A DNA stretch of 64,000 nt from Opitutaceae bacterium (GCA_041395105.1 JAWLBB010000009.1:62001-126000), one strand, 5' to 3'; positions 26,304-35,514 are shown, counted from the stretch's first letter. The notes: generated by a model from the sequence alone, not told the origin. Numbers and translations are program-made.

Positions 26304-27995
26304 TCAGATCCCGGGCTGGCAGAAGCAGGAACTCTCGATGGCAACGTCCGCTTTTGCCCAGACGTGTGAGAACTCCGCCATCACCTCGGCCGATTCCGTC
26401 CGGCGATCCTGCTGAAAGAGAGATTCCGCCAAGCCGAAGAGCGACCAGCCGTTCGAGGGAAGGCGTTCGAGGTCATCCCGATACACCTGCTCCGCCTCTT
26501 TGTAGCGGCCATTCGCCATCAGGGTCGCCCCGAGAGAGTGCCGCACCGGCAGGATCCAGCCAGGAGGCTCATCATAAGCGAGGGCATCCTCCGCCGCGAC
26601 GGCGTCACGCAGGGCGGCAAGGCCCTTGTCGAGGTGCCCTTCTCGAATCAGGATCTCCCCTTCGAGCATCGGGGTGATCACGGCGAGAATCGCGGTCGCC
26701 TTGTTGTTGCCAAAGGTCTCTTCCTCGGGCACGAGACCGGCGCGTTCGACATACTTCAGCTGCTCGATCCGCGCTGCCGCCGGGTCGCCCTTCGCCGCAA
26801 GGGCAATGCCGCGGGCGGCATGTCGAAAGGCTTTGGTCAGGGCCATGTAGTCGGGGAACTCATCCGACTGTTCAAGGATATCGTCCCATCGACCAAATCG
26901 GACAAGCACCTCGTCGGGCATGGCGGCAAATCCTTCCGCAACGGTGGCCCATTCCTCGAAGAACTCCGCCGGGATTTCGTCGACCATCTCGCGGATCTCG
27001 CTGATCGCCAGCTCGCTCTGGCCGGTCATCATGGCGGCATAGGCGAGCATGTGCCGGTTGTGTGCGGCGTACAGTATGATGAAACCCTGCGGGGGACCTG
27101 CCGCCGCCCGGCGACGGTCGTCGGCCGCGACCGCCTTCACGTTCATGTCGACCGCATCCTGCCACCGGCCCACGCGGATGTAGACATGTGAGGGCATGTG
27201 GACATTGTGAGCCAAACCGGGTTGCAGACCTCCCAGCCGGTCCGCCATGGGAAGCGCACGTTCGGGATTGGGCGACGCCTCGACCGCGTGGATGTAAAGG
27301 TGGTTGGCGAACGGGTGATTGACGTTCAATTCCAGGACCGCATCGAGCGTGGCGAGGATCTCATCCGTTCCCGGCTCCGGCAGGCCCTCAGGAGTCCATT
27401 GGTCCCACGGCCGAAGGTCCATCAACGCCTCGGCGTAGAAGGCGCCGACATCGGCATCATCGGGATAGGCCTCCCAAACCTTCCGCATGGCGTCGGCGTA
27501 GGCGAGATCCAGGGCGGTGCGGTCCTCCGGTTGCGGGTAGGCGTAGCGGTGACTGAGCGCCTCAATCAACGCCTGTTCCACCGGGGTGGCCTGCGGCGCA
27601 TATTTGAGGGCCAGCTGAAGCTCCGCCCAGGCTTCCTCGACCATCGGCGGGAACATCAGGGGAAGATTGATGTGGGGCCCATTGGCCAGGGCGATGCCCC
27701 AATGGGCCATGGCGCACCCGGGATCCAGACGGGCCGCTTCCTTGAAGGCGCGGATCGCGGCGCCGTGGTTGAAGCCAAAGAGAAGGTTCATCCCCTGGTC
27801 AAAGAAATCCTGGGCTTCGGGGGAATCCGTCGTGATCGGCCGGGAAAAATCCCCGAGACCATCGAATCGGATGGCCGGGGCGCCGATGGCGACGGGACCG
27901 GCGGTCAGGAGGATGACGGCGGCGCCGATCCTGAGGACGGCCTGTCGGATCGGCGCCAGTGGGAGAAGAGCAGTTTCTGGCAAGGCGTTTACCAT
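26304..27995 (-). CDS. TPR-repeat exported protein
   Basis: 563 residues from the ATG at 27995; the open frame extends upstream to 28157 but with no protein-like sequence. An N-terminal hydrophobic stretch (VLRIGAAVILLTAGPVAIGA) acts as a signal peptide. The first repeat (AQDFFDQGMNLLFGFNHGAAIRAFKEAARLDPGCAMAHWG) and late repeats (RYKEAEQVYRDDLERLPSNGWSLFGLAESL) are canonical TPRs. The middle contains HPFANHLYIHAVEASPNPERAL and HNVHMPSHVYIRVGRW. This layout recurs in secreted tetratricopeptide proteins of unknown function in many environmental bacteria, and no enzymatic motif stands out. It is convergent with the secretion ATPase and divergent from the GH172 gene. Confidence 0.8.
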   Translation of the reverse strand: MVNALPETALLPLAPIRQAVLRIGAAVILLTAGPVAIGAPAIRFDGLGDFSRPITTDSPEAQDFFDQGMNLLFGFNHGAAIRAFKEAARLDPGCAMAHWGIALANGPHINLPLMFPPMVEEAWAELQLALKYAPQATPVEQALIEALSHRYAYPQPEDRTALDLAYADAMRKVWEAYPDDADVGAFYAEALMDLRPWDQWTPEGLPEPGTDEILATLDAVLELNVNHPFANHLYIHAVEASPNPERALPMADRLGGLQPGLAHNVHMPSHVYIRVGRWQDAVDMNVKAVAADDRRRAAAGPPQGFIILYAAHNRHMLAYAAMMTGQSELAISEIREMVDEIPAEFFEEWATVAEGFAAMPDEVLVRFGRWDDILEQSDEFPDYMALTKAFRHAARGIALAAKGDPAAARIEQLKYVERAGLVPEEETFGNNKATAILAVITPMLEGEILIREGHLDKGLAALRDAVAAEDALAYDEPPGWILPVRHSLGATLMANGRYKEAEQVYRDDLERLPSNGWSLFGLAESLFQQDRRTESAEVMAEFSHVWAKADVAIESSCFCQPGI

Positions 27996-28259
27996 ATCGG
28001 TTGGGGTTTGACCTGCCGCCGTGGAACTCCTCGCCTGCGGGGAACCGAAGTGTCCCGGAGCGAACAAGAGATCGAATCTCGGAATCGGGGCTGACAGGGG
28101 GTGGGGGCACAAGACAGCGGACGATCCCAAGATGGGACCACGACCCGATGCTGTCAACGACGGTCCAACAGGCCACGGTCTGGGAAATGGGGATGGCTGT
28201 CGACCGGGAAACCCCTACCATGTCGGGAATTCTTCATCTCCCGTCCCATCCCTTCACTC

Positions 28260-29330
28260 ATGACATCACCAGAATCGCTCAACCACGGACTCGGCGGACT
28301 TCCCTTCGTCGGCAATGCCCGCACCCGATCCGTTTCGCCGGAGAACCCGACCGGCGGAAAGGGCAAAGGCGGCATGGCCATTCCCGATCCGACGAAATAC
28401 CCCTTCAGTGACGCGGCTTCCGATCTCGGTCAGGGCTGGAAGGTGAATCCGTTCGTGAAGGTGAAATCCGGGCAGACAGTCACGGTCATGGATGTCGAGG
28501 GCCCCGGCCTGATCCAGCACATCTGGCTCGTTGCCGATCCGGCCAGGGGCCGGTCCCACATCATCCGATTCTACTGGGACGGCGAGCAGACGCCGTCGAT
28601 CGAAGTGCCGGTTTCGGACTTCTTCGCGGTGGGTCACAACCTGTTTGCCCCGGTCAATTCCCTGGCCGTCATCGCCAATCCCAAGTCGGCCTTCAACTGC
28701 TACTGGCCGATGCCCTTCCGCTCGCGGGCGAGGATCACCTTCACCAATGAGGACCCGCAGGATCTTGAGATCCTGACCTACCAGATAACCTATGCGGAGA
28801 CCGAGGTGCCGGAAAACGCCGGCACCTTCCACGCCCAGTGGCGGCGGGCGACGACGGACCGGGCGAATCCCGATTACGTCATCGTGGACGGGATACAGGG
28901 AAAGGGGAAATACGCGGGTACTTTTCTCGCCTGGACCCAGCTCTCCGATGGATGGTTCGGCGAGGGCGAGATCAAATTCTTCATCGATGACGACGCGACC
29001 TTCCCGACCATCTGCGGGACCGGAACGGAGGACTATTTCTGCGGCAGTTACGGTTTTCCGGAGACCTACAGCACGGCCTACGTCGGAAACGTGCTCAAGC
29101 ATTCCGGCGGGAACGGTCCGCCGAAGTGGAGCCTCTACCGCTGGCATATCATGGACCCGGTCTGCTTCGGTACGAACCTCCGGGTGACCATCCAGGCCCT
29201 CGGCTGGTGGCCGACCCGCAAGTATCAGCCGCTGGCCGACGATATCGCCTCGGTGGCCTATTGGTACCAGGCGGAGCCGCATGCTCCCTTTCCGAAATTG
29301 CCTTCTCTCAGGGAGCGATGGCCGCGGTGA
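28260..29330 (+). CDS. GH172/DUF2961 family glycoside hydrolase
   Basis: 356 residues from the ATG at 28260; the frame is open to 28101 but the upstream stretch is low-quality. It has DUF2961 hallmarks: LIQHIWLVADPARGRSHIIRFYWDGE, TPSIEVPVSDFF, FNCYWPMPFRSRARI and GTGTEDYFCGSYGF (about 253-266), whose Glu lies in the region I associate with GH172 catalysis. The family includes difructose-anhydride and alpha-arabinofuranoside-acting enzymes and often forms beta-jelly-roll multimers. No signal peptide is seen. The substrate is unknown. It stands alone, with a 23-bp stem inverted repeat just downstream. Confidence 0.88.
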   Translation: MTSPESLNHGLGGLPFVGNARTRSVSPENPTGGKGKGGMAIPDPTKYPFSDAASDLGQGWKVNPFVKVKSGQTVTVMDVEGPGLIQHIWLVADPARGRSHIIRFYWDGEQTPSIEVPVSDFFAVGHNLFAPVNSLAVIANPKSAFNCYWPMPFRSRARITFTNEDPQDLEILTYQITYAETEVPENAGTFHAQWRRATTDRANPDYVIVDGIQGKGKYAGTFLAWTQLSDGWFGEGEIKFFIDDDATFPTICGTGTEDYFCGSYGFPETYSTAYVGNVLKHSGGNGPPKWSLYRWHIMDPVCFGTNLRVTIQALGWWPTRKYQPLADDIASVAYWYQAEPHAPFPKLPSLRERWPR

Positions 29331-29373
29331 ATCCCCGGGCCTGGAGTCGGCTCACCCCACGATTGGCGAATCT

Positions 29374-29431
29374 GCAGGAGAGGCTTTACGCCTCGACCAA
29401 CCGCCGGATCGAGGCGTAAAGCCTCTCCTGC
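29374..29431. repeat. Long perfect inverted repeat (23-bp arms, 12-nt loop)
   Basis: The left arm 29374-29396 and right arm 29409-29431 are exact reverse complements; the arms contain AGGCTTTACGCCTC. It lies 44 bases past the GH172 stop. It could terminate that gene or be a dispersed palindromic (REP/MITE-like) element. The stem is longer than an ordinary terminator needs and lacks a U-tract. Confidence 0.8.
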
Positions 29432-29516
29432 GCGGAACACCGGGAATCCAAACGGATGAATCCGGGGGCATCGAAGCTCTCCAGCGCCACGCGACGATCC
29501 ATCCTCGGATCACGGT

Positions 29517-29699
29517 TCAGTCCCCGAGTCCCCGGGCCTCTGCGAAAATGAAACCGTCGTCCTCCCGAACATCGATCTCCATCGGCCGGCAGCAGACCTC
29601 GCAGTCGTAATCGAGTACGGCCGGCAGTTCCTCCGGATTCGGGGCGGCAATCTCAAAGCTCTCGAAACACGAGGGACAGGTGACTTCGATGAATTCCAC
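29517..29699 (-). CDS. CPXCG motif cysteine-rich mini-protein
   Basis: 60 residues with two Cys pairs, C8-x2-C11 (TCPSC) and C33-x2-C36 (DCEVCC), and the C-terminal acidic VREDDGFIFAEARG. Size, Cys spacing and tail match the CPXCG-motif family of putative zinc-ribbon proteins of unknown function. It is monocistronic and lies between the long inverted repeat and the tRNA gene. Confidence 0.85.
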   Translation of the reverse strand: MEFIEVTCPSCFESFEIAAPNPEELPAVLDYDCEVCCRPMEIDVREDDGFIFAEARGLGD

Positions 29700-29782
29700 C
29701 GTCTCAGAATTCCCTTGATGCGCCGATGAAGCAAGCTTAGCTCAATTTCTTCGATCGATCGCAATGCGACCGATCCCGAGAT

Positions 29783-29859
29783 GCGCCAGTAGCTCAGCCG
29801 GATAGAGCAGCAGATTTCTAATCTGCGGGTCGGGGGTTCAAGTCCCTCCTGGCGTGCCA
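29783..29859 (+). tRNA. tRNA-Arg (anticodon TCT)
   Basis: 77 nt that fold as a cloverleaf. The acceptor is GCGCCAG/CTGGCGT (last pair G-U), the D stem GCTC/GAGC, the anticodon stem GCAGA/TCTGC with loop TTTCTAA, and the T arm GGGGG-TTCAAGT-CCCTC. CCA is encoded. The anticodon TCT reads AGA. A 10-bp inverted repeat (29842-29851/29864-29873) overlaps the tRNA 3' end and may act in termination. Confidence 0.95.
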
Positions 29860-29867
29860 CCGGCAGG
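29843..29867 (+). repeat. Direct repeat copy 1 (tRNA-Arg 3' end, att-like)
   Basis: 25 bases including the tRNA T-arm end, acceptor, CCA and 8 bases beyond are repeated exactly at 29970-29994. Duplication of a tRNA 3' end is the classic footprint of site-specific integration, but only 102 bases separate the copies and no integrase is present. Confidence 0.7.
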
Positions 29868-29969
29868 AGGGACGAAGAACCCCGGGGTTCGACGGAGCGA
29901 AGCGGAGATGGGGTCCCGATCGCGTCAGCGCATCGGGAAGTGCAAAGCACCATCTTGCAAAGACGCCAA

Positions 29970-29994
29970 TCCCTCCTGGCGTGCCACCGGCAGG
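29970..29994 (+). repeat. Direct repeat copy 2 (att-like)
   Basis: This is an exact 25-base copy of 29843-29867. It lies just before the rbsC-like stop (30007). The remainder of a tRNA is missing, so this is not a second tRNA gene. Confidence 0.7.
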
Positions 29995-30006
29995 CTGGAC
30001 CTGCAT

Positions 30007-30966
30007 TCACTGCTTCCTGGCCTGGCGGACGCGGTCGAGGGCGACGGCGAGGATGATGACGGCGCCGATGATGATCTCCTGAATATAGGTCGGCCAGCCC
30101 ATCTGCTGGGAACCATTGCGCAGGACGGACATGATGAGGGCGCCGATGATGGAGCCCATCACCGTCCCGGTGCCGCCGCTCAGGCTGGCTCCACCGATGA
30201 CGACGGCGGCAATGATGTCGAGCTCGACTCCGACAGCGACGGTGGGATCGCCCTGCCTTAGCCGCGTCATCTGCATCACACCGGCCAAACCAAAGTAGAG
30301 ACCGGCCAGGGTGTAGATGAAAATCTTCAATCGACCGACCGGCAGTCCGCAGAGGCGGGCCGTCGCTTCGTTGGAGCCCAAGGCAAAGATATGCCGCCCG
30401 AAGACCGTCTGCCGAAGCATGATGGCCGTCAGGATGGCCAGGACGACCGCCACCCAGACACCCGGAGGCGGCAGGCTGCTCAGGGGATCGGCCGACGCCA
30501 TGAGTCCGTTGAGTGGAGAATCCGGATACTGGATGGTCTGGTTGTCGCCCAGCCATTTGGCCATACCGCGGGCGATACCGAGCATGCCAAGGGTGACGAC
30601 GAAGGGCATGATCCGCAGGCCGGCGATGAGGCTTCCGTTGAGAGCCCCGATCAAGCCGCCGGTGAGAATGGCGGCCGCCACCGCCATGAAAGCGCCCTGC
30701 CCTTCCCGCAGGACGAGCGCACCGACCACCCCGGTCAGGGCGACGACCGAGCCTACGGAGAGATCGATCCCGCCGCTGACAATGATCAGGGTCATCCCCA
30801 AGGCACCGACCGCCACGATGACCGTCTGAGTGAGGATTATCTTGAAGTTGTAGGTGGTGAGGAAATACGACCGGACCTCGGGATCAATCGAGAACAGCCC
30901 GATGACCAGGATCAATCCCAGGAAGGGTCCGGCGGCTGAGAGAAGGTTTCGGAGGCTGGGTTTCAT
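30007..30966 (-). CDS. Sugar ABC transporter permease (RbsC family)
   Basis: 319 residues from the ATG at 30966; upstream frame to 31257 is antiframe of the ATPase gene. Many membrane helices are visible, with the BPD_transp_2 signatures GGIDLSVGSVVALTGVVGA and FVVTLGMLGIARGMA. GRHIFALGSNEATARLCGL is the coupling loop and IAAVVIGGASLSGGTGTVMG the conserved late block. It forms the membrane channel for a pentose or hexose importer. It follows the rbsA-like gene by 115 bp. No periplasmic binding protein is adjacent. Confidence 0.92.
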   Translation of the reverse strand: MKPSLRNLLSAAGPFLGLILVIGLFSIDPEVRSYFLTTYNFKIILTQTVIVAVGALGMTLIIVSGGIDLSVGSVVALTGVVGALVLREGQGAFMAVAAAILTGGLIGALNGSLIAGLRIMPFVVTLGMLGIARGMAKWLGDNQTIQYPDSPLNGLMASADPLSSLPPPGVWVAVVLAILTAIMLRQTVFGRHIFALGSNEATARLCGLPVGRLKIFIYTLAGLYFGLAGVMQMTRLRQGDPTVAVGVELDIIAAVVIGGASLSGGTGTVMGSIIGALIMSVLRNGSQQMGWPTYIQEIIIGAVIILAVALDRVRQARKQ

Positions 30967-31081
30967 CGGGATAGGTAGAGGGAGTCGCGATGCAACGGAG
31001 GTGGGAGATGGGAGACGGGGACTGCGGAAAGAACAGAAGGGAAAAGTGATGGAGAGGTCAGAGGTCAGAGCAGAAAGGCGC

Positions 31082-32566
31082 TCATCCTGTTCCGCCGGCG
31101 GCGATGCGGATGATTTCGTGCTCGGTCCAGTCAGCGGTCGGTCGGATCTGCGCGAGCCGGCCGCGGTGCATGACACCGATCCGATCGCAGACACCGAGCA
31201 ATTCCGGAAGGTAGGAACTGACGAAGAGGATGGCGCACCCCTTTGAGGCCAGGTCACCGATCAACCGGTAGATTTCGATCTTGCTGCCGACATCGACTCC
31301 GCGGGTCGGTTCGTCCAGCAGGAGGATGTCTGCCTCCTGGTGAAGAAGGCGCGCCAGCAGGACTTTCTGCTGGTTTCCGCCGGAGAGATCGCCCACCGGC
31401 TGCCGGGAGTCCCGGACCACGATCCCAAGTCGGTCGACCCATTGGTCGGCGACCCGTTTGAGTTTCCCGGATGAGAGAAACCCGCCTGCGCTGACCAGCC
31501 GGAAATCGGACAGAACCAGATTGTCGGCCACGCTCTGACGCCCCATCAGTCCCTCCCCTTTCCGGTCTTCGCTGAGGAAGCCCACCCCACGGCGGATCTG
31601 GCTGCGGGGCTCGGGGCGAGCGACGATCACGCCCTTGAGATTCAATCGGCCCGATTTCAGGCGATCGAGCCCGAAGAGAGTCCGAACGGTCTCCGTCCGT
31701 CCCGCGCCCACCAATCCCGCCAGGCCGAGAATCTCGCCCCGGGCCAGTGCAAAAGAAACGCCGTCGGGCTTGGCCGATCCCGACAATTCATCGACCGTGA
31801 GAATGGCCGGTCCGCTCCGGGACTGGCGTCGGGGATAGACCTCGGACACTTCGCGACCGACCATCAGCTTGATGATGGATGGCAGGTCCGTCTCCGCAAT
31901 GGAGCCGGTCCCGACGGTCCGACCGTCGCGAAGGACGGTGTAGCGGTCGGCGATCTCCCGGCATTCCTCGAGAAAGTGGCTGATATAGACAATGCTGACA
32001 CCCTGATCGCGAAGTCGGCGAAGGACCTCAAAAAGGCGGACTGTGTCCGTCCGGGTCAGGCTGCTGGTCGGTTCGTCGAGAATGAGGACGCGGGGCCGAC
32101 CGACCAACGCGCGCGCGATCTCGACAATCTGCTGCTCAGCCACGGTCAGCTGCCCGACCGGCACCCTCAGGGGGAGGGATTCATGACCGAGTTGGGCGAG
32201 CGCTTTCCTCGCGATTTCCCGACGGGACGATCCACTGATCCATCCGAGAACCGCCGGCTCCCGCCCGAGCAGGATATTTTCGTCGGCGCTGAGGTACGGG
32301 GCCAGCATCAACTCCTGGTAAATCATGGAGACCCCGGCTCGACGCCCGGCGTCCGGACTCGTCGGAGTATAGCTTTTCCCATCCAGGACCATGGATCCGG
32401 CGTCCGCTCGAAGGACGCCGCTGAGGACGCGCATCAACGTGCTCTTGCCGGCTCCGTTTTCTCCGATCAGGGCGTGGATCTCTCCCCCGCCCACCTGGAA
32501 ATCGACCCCGGCGAGTGCCAGGGTCGGACCGAAGCGTTTGCGGATACCTTTGAGTTCAAACGGCAT
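31082..32566 (-). CDS. Sugar ABC transporter ATP-binding protein (RbsA family, two NBDs)
   Basis: 494 residues with two fused nucleotide-binding domains. The first is intact: Walker A GENGAGKST, signature LTVAEQQIVEIARAL, Walker B RVLILDEPTSSL. The second has the degenerate Walker A typical of the family (GLVGAGRTE), the signature DLSGGNQQKVLLARLL and Walker B ILLLDEPTRGVDVG. This architecture is specific to CUT2 monosaccharide importers. The ATG is at 32566. It is transcribed ahead of the permease gene. The substrate is not inferable without the binding protein. Confidence 0.94.
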   Translation of the reverse strand: MPFELKGIRKRFGPTLALAGVDFQVGGGEIHALIGENGAGKSTLMRVLSGVLRADAGSMVLDGKSYTPTSPDAGRRAGVSMIYQELMLAPYLSADENILLGREPAVLGWISGSSRREIARKALAQLGHESLPLRVPVGQLTVAEQQIVEIARALVGRPRVLILDEPTSSLTRTDTVRLFEVLRRLRDQGVSIVYISHFLEECREIADRYTVLRDGRTVGTGSIAETDLPSIIKLMVGREVSEVYPRRQSRSGPAILTVDELSGSAKPDGVSFALARGEILGLAGLVGAGRTETVRTLFGLDRLKSGRLNLKGVIVARPEPRSQIRRGVGFLSEDRKGEGLMGRQSVADNLVLSDFRLVSAGGFLSSGKLKRVADQWVDRLGIVVRDSRQPVGDLSGGNQQKVLLARLLHQEADILLLDEPTRGVDVGSKIEIYRLIGDLASKGCAILFVSSYLPELLGVCDRIGVMHRGRLAQIRPTADWTEHEIIRIAAGGTG

Positions 32567-32778
32567 GCAGAAGAGGTTCGCGGCAGGCTGTGAAGAGATT
32601 GGTGGCGAGAGGAGCGGTCTCCGGGGTGGTGCACCGGGGCCTGAAGACAGAGGACGGCGACAGGATAGGAAGGAATGAAAGCCGGGAGCAAACCAAACGG
32701 TGGCGAAGAAGCTGCCAATCCGGGGGAGCGACAGGGTTTTTCCTTGCCAGAGGGGAATCGTGTCGAAACGGTCGCGGG

Positions 32779-33252
32779 ATGGAAGAAACCATCGTCACCC
32801 TGGAGACCAACCAAGGCTCCATCACGCTCAAGCTTTTCCCGAAAATCGCCCCGAAGGCCTGTGAGAATTTCGTCGGCCTGATCAAGAAGGGCTATTACGA
32901 CGGAATCATTTTCCATCGGATCATTCCGGATTTCATGCTGCAGTGCGGCGATCCGACCGGCACGGGCCGGGGCGGCTCCTCAATCTGGGGCAAATCCTTT
33001 CAGGATGAATGCACCCCTGAACTGCGCTTCGACAAGGTGGGTCTGCTCGCCATGGCCAATGCCGGTCCGAATACCAACGGAAGCCAGTTCTTCATCACCA
33101 CCGCGAAGACTCCGTGGCTGAACATGAAACACACCATCTTCGGCGAAGTGACCAGTGGCTACGAGGTGGTCCAGAAAATCGAAGCCGTGCCGACCGATGG
33201 GGGCGACAAGCCGATCGATACCCAGAAGATCGTCAAGGCCAGCGTGGCTTGA
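32779..33252 (+). CDS. Cyclophilin-type peptidyl-prolyl cis-trans isomerase
   Basis: 157 residues from the ATG at 32779; the frame is open further upstream but lacks homology. Cyclophilin active-site residues are visible: R47 in FHRIIP, F52-M53 in DFML, Q55 (QCGD, where most have QGGD), then GPNTNGSQFFIT, WLNMKHTIFGEV and GYEVVQKIE. There is no signal peptide, so it is cytoplasmic. It catalyses proline isomerisation in folding proteins. It is monocistronic and convergent with glgB. Confidence 0.95.
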   Translation: MEETIVTLETNQGSITLKLFPKIAPKACENFVGLIKKGYYDGIIFHRIIPDFMLQCGDPTGTGRGGSSIWGKSFQDECTPELRFDKVGLLAMANAGPNTNGSQFFITTAKTPWLNMKHTIFGEVTSGYEVVQKIEAVPTDGGDKPIDTQKIVKASVA

Positions 33253-33291
33253 CCTGTCCATTGAACCGGGGTGCGAGAAACGCGCCTCCGC

Positions 33292-35514
33292 TCAACCCTC
33301 ACGCACCCACTTGAAAATGCTGGTGGAGAGCGGCGGCAGGGTGAGCTCGGCCGAATGGGGAAATCCGTCGTGCGGGCGGTCATCGGCGTGGATTCCGCCG
33401 GCGTTGCCGGCATTGCCGCCGCCGTAGAATTCGGAGTCGGTGTTGATGACCTCCTGCCAGAATCCCGCACGGGGAAGACCCAAACGGTAGCGGGTTCGAA
33501 GGACCGGTGTGTAGTGGCCGATCACGGCAAAGCAGTCCCCGGTCAGCGGGTCCATCCGCACAAACGAAATGATGCTTGAGTTGGCATCCGTGCAGCTGAT
33601 CCAGCGGAAGGACTCGGAATTGAGATCATTGGAGGAAAGCGCGGTCTCTGTCCGGTAGAGATGGTTTAGATCCTTGACCAGTCGGCGCACGCCTTCGTGG
33701 TCCATGTACTGAAGGAGATGCCAGTCGATGCTTGAATCGTGATTCCACTCCGATGATTGCCCGAACTCGGATCCCATGAAGAGAAGCTTCTTGCCCGGGT
33801 AGGCCCACATATAGGCATAGAGCGACCTGAGGTTGCGGGATTTGTCGGGAATATGCCCGGCCCCCATCTTGAAGAGCATCGAGCCTTTGCCGTGGGTCAC
33901 TTCATCGTGGGAAAAGACGGAGATGAAGTTTTCGGCATACTGGTAGAGCATGCCGAAGGTCAGATCGTTCTGATGCCATTTGCGGTAGAGAGGGTCCTTG
34001 GCGAAGTAACGCAGGGTATCGTGCATCCAACCCATATTCCACTTGAAATCGAATCCGAGTCCGCCCTCGGTGGTCGGTCGGGATACACCGCCGAAGGAGG
34101 TCGATTCCTCGGCGATCATCAGGCTGCCCGGGTAATAATGGTGGACGAGGTCGTTGACCTGCCGGAGGAATCCGATCGCTTCGATATTCTCACGGCCGCC
34201 GTATTGATTCGGGACCCACTCGCCCTCCTTCCGGGAATAATCGAGGTAGAGCATGGAAGCGACGGCATCGACACGCAGCCCGTCGATATGGTAGCGGTCG
34301 ATCCAGGCGAGGGCATTGGCGATGAGGAAGCCCCGGACCTCGTTGCGGCCATAGTTGAAGATGAGGGTGCCCCAGTCCTGGTGGGCCCCCTGCCGGGGGT
34401 CCTCATGCTCGTAAAGGTGGGTCCCGTCAAACTCGGCCAGGGCAAACTGGTCCCTGGGGAAATGGGCCGGCACCCAGTCGAGGATGACGCCGATTCCGCG
34501 CTGATGGAGGTGGTCGACAAAGAACTTGAAATCGTCGGGCTCGCCAAATCGGTGGGTCGGGGCGAAGAATCCGGTGACCTGATAGCCCCAGGACCCGCTG
34601 AAGGGATGCTCGGCCACGGGAAGAAGCTCGACGTGGGTAAACTCCATCTCGATCAGGTAGTCGGCCAGGATGGGCGCCATCTCCCGATAGGTCAGCGGCC
34701 GGTTATTGTCCTCTAGCAGCCGGCGCCAGGATCCGAAATGAAGCTCGTAAATCGAAATCGGCCGGTCGACCGTCTTCGCCGCCGCCCGCCGATCGACCCA
34801 TTCGCCGTCGCCCCAGGAATAGGAATCGTTGTTGTAGACAATCGAGGCATTGTTCGGCGGGGCCTCGAAGTAGCTGCCGTAGGGGTCCGTCTTGAGCAGG
34901 ATGGTATCCTTCTGGGTCAGCAGCTCGTATTTGTAGAGCTGGCCCTCGTCGAGTCCGGGAACGAAGAGTTCCCAGACACCGGACCGGTCGAGCGCCCGCA
35001 TGGGGTGGTAGCGGCCGTCCCAGTGGTTGAAGTTGCCGACGACTGAGACCCGTTTGGCATTGGGCGCCCAGACGGCGAAGGAAACCCCGGGGACTCCGTC
35101 CACCGTGCGAAGATGGGCTCCCAGCTTGGTGTAGACCCGGTGTTCATTGCCCTCGTTGAAGAGATAAAGGTCCTGGTCTCCGAGGGTGGGTGGAAATCCA
35201 TACGGATCGAAAAACTGGCGGATTTCCCTCGAATAGGTCTCGATCCGCAACCGATAGGGAAACGGCTCGGTCCTTCCGGAGATAAACACCTCATAGAAAC
35301 CTTCCGGACAGAGCCGCTTCATCGGGAACGTCTTTCGGGCCTTTGCTGTCAGGTCGACGACTTCGCAGGATTCGGCATTCTGGAGGAAGGCCCGGACGAC
35401 CAGCCCCGGCTTCCCCTTGACCGTGCACGGGTGCATGCCGAGAAAGTCGTGCGGCCGGGCATTGTTCGCCTTGAGGAAGGACTGGAGTTCCGTTTTTGAA
35501 ATGATGGAGGCCAT
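33292..35514 (-). CDS. glgB: 1,4-alpha-glucan branching enzyme
   Basis: 740 residues from the ATG at 35514 (a TTG at 35532 is possible). The N-terminal region and CBM48 carry HDFLGMHP and FAVWAPNAKRVSVVGNFNHWDG. The GH13 barrel carries VELLPVAEHPFSGSWGYQ, the nucleophile Asp in DGLRVDAVASML (about 415), the acid/base Glu in MIAEEST (about 468) and the stabiliser Asp in FSHDEVTHGKGS (about 535). A C-terminal beta domain ends the protein. It makes alpha-1,6 branches in glycogen. No other glycogen gene is nearby. Two direct repeats of GGTCTAGC lie 38-68 bases upstream. Confidence 0.96.
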   Translation of the reverse strand: MASIISKTELQSFLKANNARPHDFLGMHPCTVKGKPGLVVRAFLQNAESCEVVDLTAKARKTFPMKRLCPEGFYEVFISGRTEPFPYRLRIETYSREIRQFFDPYGFPPTLGDQDLYLFNEGNEHRVYTKLGAHLRTVDGVPGVSFAVWAPNAKRVSVVGNFNHWDGRYHPMRALDRSGVWELFVPGLDEGQLYKYELLTQKDTILLKTDPYGSYFEAPPNNASIVYNNDSYSWGDGEWVDRRAAAKTVDRPISIYELHFGSWRRLLEDNNRPLTYREMAPILADYLIEMEFTHVELLPVAEHPFSGSWGYQVTGFFAPTHRFGEPDDFKFFVDHLHQRGIGVILDWVPAHFPRDQFALAEFDGTHLYEHEDPRQGAHQDWGTLIFNYGRNEVRGFLIANALAWIDRYHIDGLRVDAVASMLYLDYSRKEGEWVPNQYGGRENIEAIGFLRQVNDLVHHYYPGSLMIAEESTSFGGVSRPTTEGGLGFDFKWNMGWMHDTLRYFAKDPLYRKWHQNDLTFGMLYQYAENFISVFSHDEVTHGKGSMLFKMGAGHIPDKSRNLRSLYAYMWAYPGKKLLFMGSEFGQSSEWNHDSSIDWHLLQYMDHEGVRRLVKDLNHLYRTETALSSNDLNSESFRWISCTDANSSIISFVRMDPLTGDCFAVIGHYTPVLRTRYRLGLPRAGFWQEVINTDSEFYGGGNAGNAGGIHADDRPHDGFPHSAELTLPPLSTSIFKWVREG

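Noticed and set aside
27198..28094. 298-codon plus-strand frame opposite the TPR gene
   Set aside because: The minus strand carries clear TPR repeats and a signal peptide. The plus frame is a compositional shadow.
29970..29994. Second tRNA-Arg gene
   Set aside because: Only the 3' end is present. There is no anticodon arm, D arm or 5' acceptor strand upstream.
30967..31257. N-terminal extension of the sugar permease frame
   Set aside because: It overlaps the 3' end of the ATPase gene. Permease homology and the first membrane helix start after the ATG at 30966.
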